From Nanobdellota archaeon (GTDB lineage: Archaea > Nanoarchaeota > Nanoarchaeia > Woesearchaeales > GW2011-AR9): 22,417 nucleotides of DNA. The position numbers and the translations under genes are program-made. Below the pieces are notes generated by a model. It did no database searches, had not been told where the DNA came from, and was given only the letters and a program-made list of their open reading frames with translations. Shown here piece by piece: positions 18,437-22,417 of the stretch; within the stretch, counting starts at the first letter, position 1; each line of letters begins with the position of its first letter. Where the stretch lies: positions 1 through 22,417 of the forward strand of contig NZBF01000001.1 in NCBI GenBank assembly GCA_002687775.1, in the 5' to 3' direction.

Positions 18437-20125
18437 CTAAGTATGCAATCCAGTTTCTCCAATGTATGGTCGTAATATTCCTTTCAGTGGAGCATTTTCA
18501 TACACCTCGTCAATACCCTTACCCTCAGGAAATTCTTTCAAACCTAATAGCCAAGGATGTGCTTTGCAGACAGCAGTTGCCAAATTGTACGCATCTTCTC
18601 GGTAAGAAAAATGTCCCTGCGGCGTTGTTCGCGTTGCTACAAAATACTGGAATTGGTCTAACCCTGCTCTCATAGTGATACTATGCATGGCAGCCATCGG
18701 AACTAAATACTGCGCTGCGTGCGGGAAGTCCTTACGGATAATTTGCTCAGCATCAAACGTTCTTCCCATCACTTCTTCATATGTACTAACAGCCTCAGCT
18801 CCCATTTCTCTGATAACGTCAGGTAAATAAAACCCATTATCTAATGTATAAATCCCTTCATTTCTATCCCATTTTTGATGTCGTCGCAAATCGCGCATGG
18901 CACCAATGTCACTTCTGAATTGAACTGTTACACTCATACAATCGAATGCCTCTTCGACATCAACCCATTCGTCATGTCTTCCACGCTTCTTTGTAACTGT
19001 TCGTAATATTTCAATTTTATCATCAAAGTTTAATTTGTCTTTAACAAAACCAAGCAAACGACTAACATCTGCCGATCGATTATTTCGTGATAATAACATT
19101 GCTAAACTTTTATCTAGTGCATCAGGATCATAAGAAATAACATCGACACCTTTTTTCATGCATTCTGCTGGCAAATCAGCAAACAAAGCGCCGTCAAAAT
19201 TCCGATACTGCTCACCATAGTAAGGATTCTCTTCTGTATATTTCAATAACGAAGGTGCAATGGCACCACCGGCCTTTTCAATCAACTCAGCGCTCCTCCT
19301 AATTTCAGTTAATGGGTGTCCTTTCCAAGCAGCAATGTCCCACTCTGTCGAACGTGCATCAAGAATCCAAGCAATATTAGTTTTAACTGCTTGAGGTAAT
19401 AACAATCGTGCCACATCAAACGCCATGGCTTTTAGTTCACGCCTGTATGCTCTCCGCTGACTTTTATCCTCTGCCTTTGCAATCGGATCATCTTGTCCCT
19501 CTTTGGAACGCAACCATCGGTCAAAAGGCCACTCTTTAGCATGGTGATCGGCAGCAAGATCTGTAAACCGTTGATATGCGTCTGCAGCCTCTTGGAGAGT
19601 TCCAATGTACAAATCTCTATGTGAACTCTTCATAATAGCAGCATCCATATGTAAATTTTCAACATCAAATTTCACATAACGTGTTGATTGTTCAATAAAG
19701 AAAGCCAATTGATCAAATGCCAACTGCCGTGCAAATAATTGACTTACTTGTGTTCCAACGAAAGGAATCCACACAGTATTTGCAATACTTTTGTGGCTAT
19801 ATTTTCCATACCATTCTCTGAAAAAGGCTTGAGATTTTGAAACACCACTTCTTAATGCTTCAGCTGGACTCAAAAATTCTCCTCCAGCTAACTTCATCAA
19901 ATTTTCTTGTGCTGCGGATTCATCATCAATTTTGTGACCTTTTATTCTTCCATGAATAGCGTCAAACAAATGACCACGTAAATCTTTTGGATTTCTACTG
20001 AAAAAAGAACCAAATGCACCAAAAACTTCCGGCGGTAAATCAGCCCGACAAGCATAAATAGGATCTTCTGCACTGGTCACAAACACTTCTAAAGCTGCTT
20101 TTTCTAAATCACTATATTGTTGCAT
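18437..20125 (-). CDS. thyX: large ThyX-like protein with two ThyX domains
   Basis: A 562-aa protein, more than twice the usual 210-270 aa of flavin-dependent thymidylate synthase, apparently containing two ThyX domains. The first (about 90-290) has SHKSIANTVWIPF, then EQSTRYVKF matching the SxRY end of the ThyX motif, and ILDARSTEWD with LTEIRR matching the dUMP-binding region. The second (about 395-520) has MRDLRRHQKWDRNEG, matching the RHR part, then AAQYLVPMAAMHSITM and FQYFVATRT. Each half keeps a different part of the RHRxxS...SxRY motif. It is expected to methylate dUMP to dTMP with methylene-tetrahydrofolate and FAD. A strong Shine-Dalgarno (GAGGT, 5 nt spacer) precedes the ATG. Confidence 0.82.
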   Translation of the reverse strand: MQQYSDLEKAALEVFVTSAEDPIYACRADLPPEVFGAFGSFFSRNPKDLRGHLFDAIHGRIKGHKIDDESAAQENLMKLAGGEFLSPAEALRSGVSKSQAFFREWYGKYSHKSIANTVWIPFVGTQVSQLFARQLAFDQLAFFIEQSTRYVKFDVENLHMDAAIMKSSHRDLYIGTLQEAADAYQRFTDLAADHHAKEWPFDRWLRSKEGQDDPIAKAEDKSQRRAYRRELKAMAFDVARLLLPQAVKTNIAWILDARSTEWDIAAWKGHPLTEIRRSAELIEKAGGAIAPSLLKYTEENPYYGEQYRNFDGALFADLPAECMKKGVDVISYDPDALDKSLAMLLSRNNRSADVSRLLGFVKDKLNFDDKIEILRTVTKKRGRHDEWVDVEEAFDCMSVTVQFRSDIGAMRDLRRHQKWDRNEGIYTLDNGFYLPDVIREMGAEAVSTYEEVMGRTFDAEQIIRKDFPHAAQYLVPMAAMHSITMRAGLDQFQYFVATRTTPQGHFSYREDAYNLATAVCKAHPWLLGLKEFPEGKGIDEVYENAPLKGILRPYIGETGLHT

Positions 20126-20289
20126 CTTTCACCTCATGTCACAAAAAGTTTTTCATTTAAATTAATTATGACAGTTAATTATCTAGCATGTAATTAGTAT
20201 AATCTAGTTTACTACAATAAATATATTTGCATACAAAAATTTCTTTGTAGTTGGATAAAATATAAAACAAACAAACAATAAAACTATAG
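20126..20289. promoter_or_regulatory. divergent promoter region, thyX and DUF488 genes
   Basis: An A/T-rich 164-bp gap. Plus strand: AAAATATAAAA (20257-20267), centred about 28 bp before the ATG at 20290, suggests a leaderless DUF488 mRNA. Minus strand: a candidate AATTTAAATG near 20155-20165 and the thyX Shine-Dalgarno at 20135-20131. I see no clear operator or hairpin. Confidence 0.45.
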
Positions 20290-20685
20290 ATGCTCTACAC
20301 AAAATGCATTTTCAAAGAAATTGAACTTTCAGATGGCATACGAATTTCTGTCATGAGTCGTCATACATTGAACGACGGTAAAACTCCCGATCCACGAATA
20401 ACTCCACAATGCTTTGATGAATGGTTACAAGAACTCGCTCCGCCAGCAAAACTTATCGGTGATTATTACAAACGGGATCTTCCTTGGGAAGATTTTGAAC
20501 GTCGATATACACACCATTTGCGAACACAATCAGTAAGTACGCTCGTACAATCACTAGCAGAACGAGCTACATTAACTGATATTACACTTCTTTGTGTAGA
20601 AGAAACCACTGAAAGATGTCACAGACGATTACTTGCTGCAGAGTGTCAGACATATGAAAAGAGTTTAGAAATACACCATAGATGA
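20290..20685 (+). CDS. DUF488 family protein
   Basis: A 131-aa protein. The C-terminal signature LLCVEETTERCHRRLLAAEC (about 100-119) is typical of DUF488, with the conserved cysteine and histidine-arginine pair. The middle contains WLQELAPPAKLIGDYYKRDL, matching the family's substrate-cleft region. The biochemical role of DUF488 is not established. Length is normal. The gene looks leaderless from its own TATA box and is divergent from the thymidylate operon; nothing ties it functionally to dTMP synthesis. Confidence 0.85.
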   Translation: MLYTKCIFKEIELSDGIRISVMSRHTLNDGKTPDPRITPQCFDEWLQELAPPAKLIGDYYKRDLPWEDFERRYTHHLRTQSVSTLVQSLAERATLTDITLLCVEETTERCHRRLLAAECQTYEKSLEIHHR

Positions 20686-20769
20686 GCAAAAAGAAACAAT
20701 TTCCTTTTAAATACATTTATTGGCTTGCACATAACTGTTTCAATTCCCTATGTTCAACCATAAAAATGC

Positions 20770-20780
20770 ATTTAAATAAC
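20770..20780 (+). promoter_or_regulatory. TATA box of the kinase-deaminase gene
   Basis: ATTTAAATAAC is centred about 23 bp before the ATG at 20798. It supports that ATG over an in-frame TTG at 20789, which would lie too close to the TATA box. Confidence 0.45.
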
Positions 20781-20797
20781 TCTTCTTCTTGATATGT

Positions 20798-21802
20798 ATG
20801 ATTATTGGATTGACGGGAAATTACTGTTCAGGAAAAGATACTATGGCTGAAATTCTTGAACAGATGAATTTCACGCACATTTCATTCTCAGACATTCTTC
20901 GCGATGGTTTAAAAAAACGAAATCAAGAAATTACCAGAGATAATTTAATTGCTTTAGGCAATGAATTACGTGAACGTCACGGTGCAAGTATCTTATCAAA
21001 ATTAGCACTAGAGCAAGTTAAAGATGGAGAAAATTACATTTTTACGTCAATTAGAAATCCGAAAGAAGTCGAACGGTTACAGAAACGAGACGATTTCCTT
21101 ATGGTGAACGTTGTGGCATCTGAAGATGTCCGTCTGAAGCGTATCATTGAAAGAAATAGGGAGAGCGATCCAAAGACACTTGAGGGATTACGGGAGAAAG
21201 AGGCGCAAGAGAATTCAACCAATCCGAACGCGCAGCAGTTACAGACTGTTGCGCGGATGGCTGAAATCCGCATGGAGAACAATTCAACAGTTGAAGAGTT
21301 GAAAGTTCACACTGAGAAGTTGGTTGAACATTGGTTGTACAGATTACAAGATAAACGACCTAATTGGGATGAATATTTCATGAACATCGCAGAGCAGGTA
21401 AAAATGCGGTGCACCTGTATGTCAGCAAAGAAAGGGACGATTATTGCACGAGATAAAATGATTATTTCTACTGGGTATAATGGAAGTCCGAAGGGAATTG
21501 AACATTGTACAAAAGGTGGATGTGAACGATGTACATCCCGGCATCTTGGAAAAATTAAATCTGGAGTATATAGTGAACCGTGCATTTGCTGTCATTCTGA
21601 AGAAAATGCTATTGCTCAAGCGGCGTATAACGGTACGTCAACAAAAGGAGCTATATTGTATACTACATTTACTCCGTGCACAACTTGTGCAAAGATGATT
21701 ATTAATGCTGGCATTGTTGAAGTTGTCGCTCAAGTAGCGTATCCTGATGACGTTGGCACGAAATTATTGAAAGATGCAGGCGTCAGGTTACGGGTATTAT
21801 AG
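20798..21802 (+). CDS. P-loop kinase-dCMP deaminase fusion (Dcd1-like)
   Basis: A 334-aa two-domain protein. The N-terminal domain (about 1-180) is a P-loop nucleotide kinase-like fold with an intact Walker A (GLTGNYCSGKDT, 4-15) and FTSIRNPKE near 82-90. The C-terminal domain (about 187-334) is a zinc-dependent deoxycytidylate deaminase: RPNWDEYFMNIA starts it, and GYNGSP, the catalytic HSEENA (H266, E268) and TPCTTC (C294, C297) follow. Extra cysteines in the GGCERC and EPCICC segments may bind a second zinc. The deaminase makes dUMP from dCMP for ThyX. Yeast Dcd1 has the same order with a degraded P-loop. It overlaps the convergent DUF167 gene by 6 bp. Confidence 0.88.
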   Translation: MIIGLTGNYCSGKDTMAEILEQMNFTHISFSDILRDGLKKRNQEITRDNLIALGNELRERHGASILSKLALEQVKDGENYIFTSIRNPKEVERLQKRDDFLMVNVVASEDVRLKRIIERNRESDPKTLEGLREKEAQENSTNPNAQQLQTVARMAEIRMENNSTVEELKVHTEKLVEHWLYRLQDKRPNWDEYFMNIAEQVKMRCTCMSAKKGTIIARDKMIISTGYNGSPKGIEHCTKGGCERCTSRHLGKIKSGVYSEPCICCHSEENAIAQAAYNGTSTKGAILYTTFTPCTTCAKMIINAGIVEVVAQVAYPDDVGTKLLKDAGVRLRVL

Positions 21803-22036
21803 AATTCTTAGTACCTTATTTCTACTCGTTTTACCTGAAATAATCTCCACAGAAAGTTTTAAGCATCTCCTAAAATATCTGACTAATTCTCGATTAGCTT
21901 TTCCTTTTTCTGGGACTGATTTTAGGTACAGTTTCAATTGGTTATTTTCTTCAACTAATTCAGTTCTGCTAGAATTTGGAACAACTCTCACTTTTAGTGT
22001 ACTGTTAGTTATGTACTTTGATAGATTGATAGACAT
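21797..22036 (-). CDS. DUF167 (YggU) family protein
   Basis: A 79-aa protein matching the DUF167/YggU family. Family hallmarks are LKVRVVPNSSRTEL (14-27), LYLKSVPEKGKANREL (36-51) and the C-terminal VEIISGKTSRNKVLRI. This small alpha-beta fold is widespread, with no agreed function. The start at 22036 overlaps the upstream membrane-protein gene by 32 bp, which suggests coupling; no better start is visible. The 3' end overlaps the convergent kinase-deaminase gene by 6 bp. Confidence 0.88.
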   Translation of the reverse strand: MSINLSKYITNSTLKVRVVPNSSRTELVEENNQLKLYLKSVPEKGKANRELVRYFRRCLKLSVEIISGKTSRNKVLRIL

Positions 22037-22412
22037 CTAGTAAATAAAACCTCATCCATGTAAGAAACGCAAACAGTATGATTACTTCGATAACCATTTG
22101 CCTTGTTGGATAAAGAAAAAAATAATCACGTAACGGATAGAGGAGAAATGAAATTATGAGTACAACACCATATTGTAAAACAAATGCCATGAATTTTTCT
22201 TTACTAGGTGTGAATGCCTTTCCAAAACTATTCATTATTTTTTGTTCTCTACCAAAATTGTAGTAGAGTGATATCACAACGTTAAAAAGTAGTAACATAA
22301 TGAGCAAATTAAACAGTTGTATTAGTATTATAGCAGCATTATTGAATATAATGGGTAGAATCACATTAATTCCTATACGCAATATGAGATATAAAATAAA
22401 AAATACTACCAT
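22005..22412 (-). CDS. multi-pass membrane protein (probably partial at 5' end)
   Basis: 135 residues are visible, with about four hydrophobic helices (about 1-22, 25-50, 75-95 and 105-125) separated by short charged loops such as REQKIMNSFGKAF and TPSKEKF. I recognise no family. The visible ATG at 22412 is 5 bp from the window edge, no in-frame stop precedes it, and the sequence begins inside a hydrophobic stretch, so the true start probably lies outside. It is followed on the same strand by DUF167 with a 32-bp overlap. Confidence 0.65.
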   Translation of the reverse strand: MVVFFILYLILRIGINVILPIIFNNAAIILIQLFNLLIMLLLFNVVISLYYNFGREQKIMNSFGKAFTPSKEKFMAFVLQYGVVLIISFLLYPLRDYFFLYPTRQMVIEVIILFAFLTWMRFYLLDVYQSIKVHN

Positions 22413-22417
22413 TGGAA

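Noticed and set aside
17922..18675. Plus-strand ORFs opposite DHFR and thyX
   Set aside because: They are antisense shadows of well-supported genes and encode no recognisable domain.
1..22417. CRISPR array, TnpB/omega RNA or defence island
   Set aside because: No regularly spaced direct repeats, no tnpB next to tnpA, and no recognisable defence genes were seen.

Overview
The window is archaeal chromosome: low G+C, very compact, and full of genes with no bacterial counterpart (exosome Rrp4/Rrp41/Rrp42, RNA polymerase subunit K, TFS, aIF2-alpha, Nop10, eL42, eS27, Pth2). Most genes start about 25-28 bp downstream of an A/T-rich TATA box, so many mRNAs look leaderless; a minority have a Shine-Dalgarno sequence. 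The short genes, unusual fusions and reduced versions of conserved factors fit a DPANN-type archaeon (Woesearchaeota-like). That lineage call is an inference; no 16S is present.

Layout. 221-2861: exosome operon rrp4-rrp41-rrp42-rpoK-DUF357, with overlapping starts and stops. 2968-4651: TrmB-type regulator, Pth2, and a convergent CYTH-domain protein. 4705-6140: translation operon eL42-eS27-aIF2alpha-Nop10. 6177-8887: small and hypothetical genes, a single-pass membrane protein, a G+C-rich structured block with a perfect 10-bp terminal inverted repeat (7254-7399), a degenerate isochorismatase-like protein and a metallophosphoesterase. 8942-9045: intron-containing tRNA-Asn. About 9222-9932: an IS200-like element (tnpA only) inserted in a small HAD-like gene, with a 100-nt structured segment upstream of tnpA. 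10108-11562: membrane protein, an NMD3-like protein without zinc ribbons, and a divergent HAM1-type pyrophosphatase. 11665-16870: secreted Lon-like protease, a tandem pair of paralogues of unknown function, an FmrO/ArmA-type 16S rRNA methyltransferase homologue, a Sec11-type signal peptidase, TFS and an unknown partner gene. 16910-17295: two very small proteins separated by a hairpin. 17297-20125: dTMP operon (double-domain ThyX, DHFR, thymidylate kinase) on the minus strand. 20290-22412: DUF488, a P-loop kinase-dCMP deaminase fusion, DUF167 and a membrane protein running off the end.

Together, the first half is mostly RNA degradation, transcription and translation. The right-hand third forms a dTTP supply route: dCMP deaminase makes dUMP, ThyX methylates it, and Tmk phosphorylates dTMP. 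The most interesting items are the FmrO-type methyltransferase, the tandem ThyX with divergent motifs beside a DHFR, the Dcd1-like fusion with an intact P-loop, the two structured noncoding blocks (7254-7399 and 9273-9372), the tRNA-Asn intron inside the anticodon stem, and palindromic TATA boxes placed to serve two divergent transcripts each.
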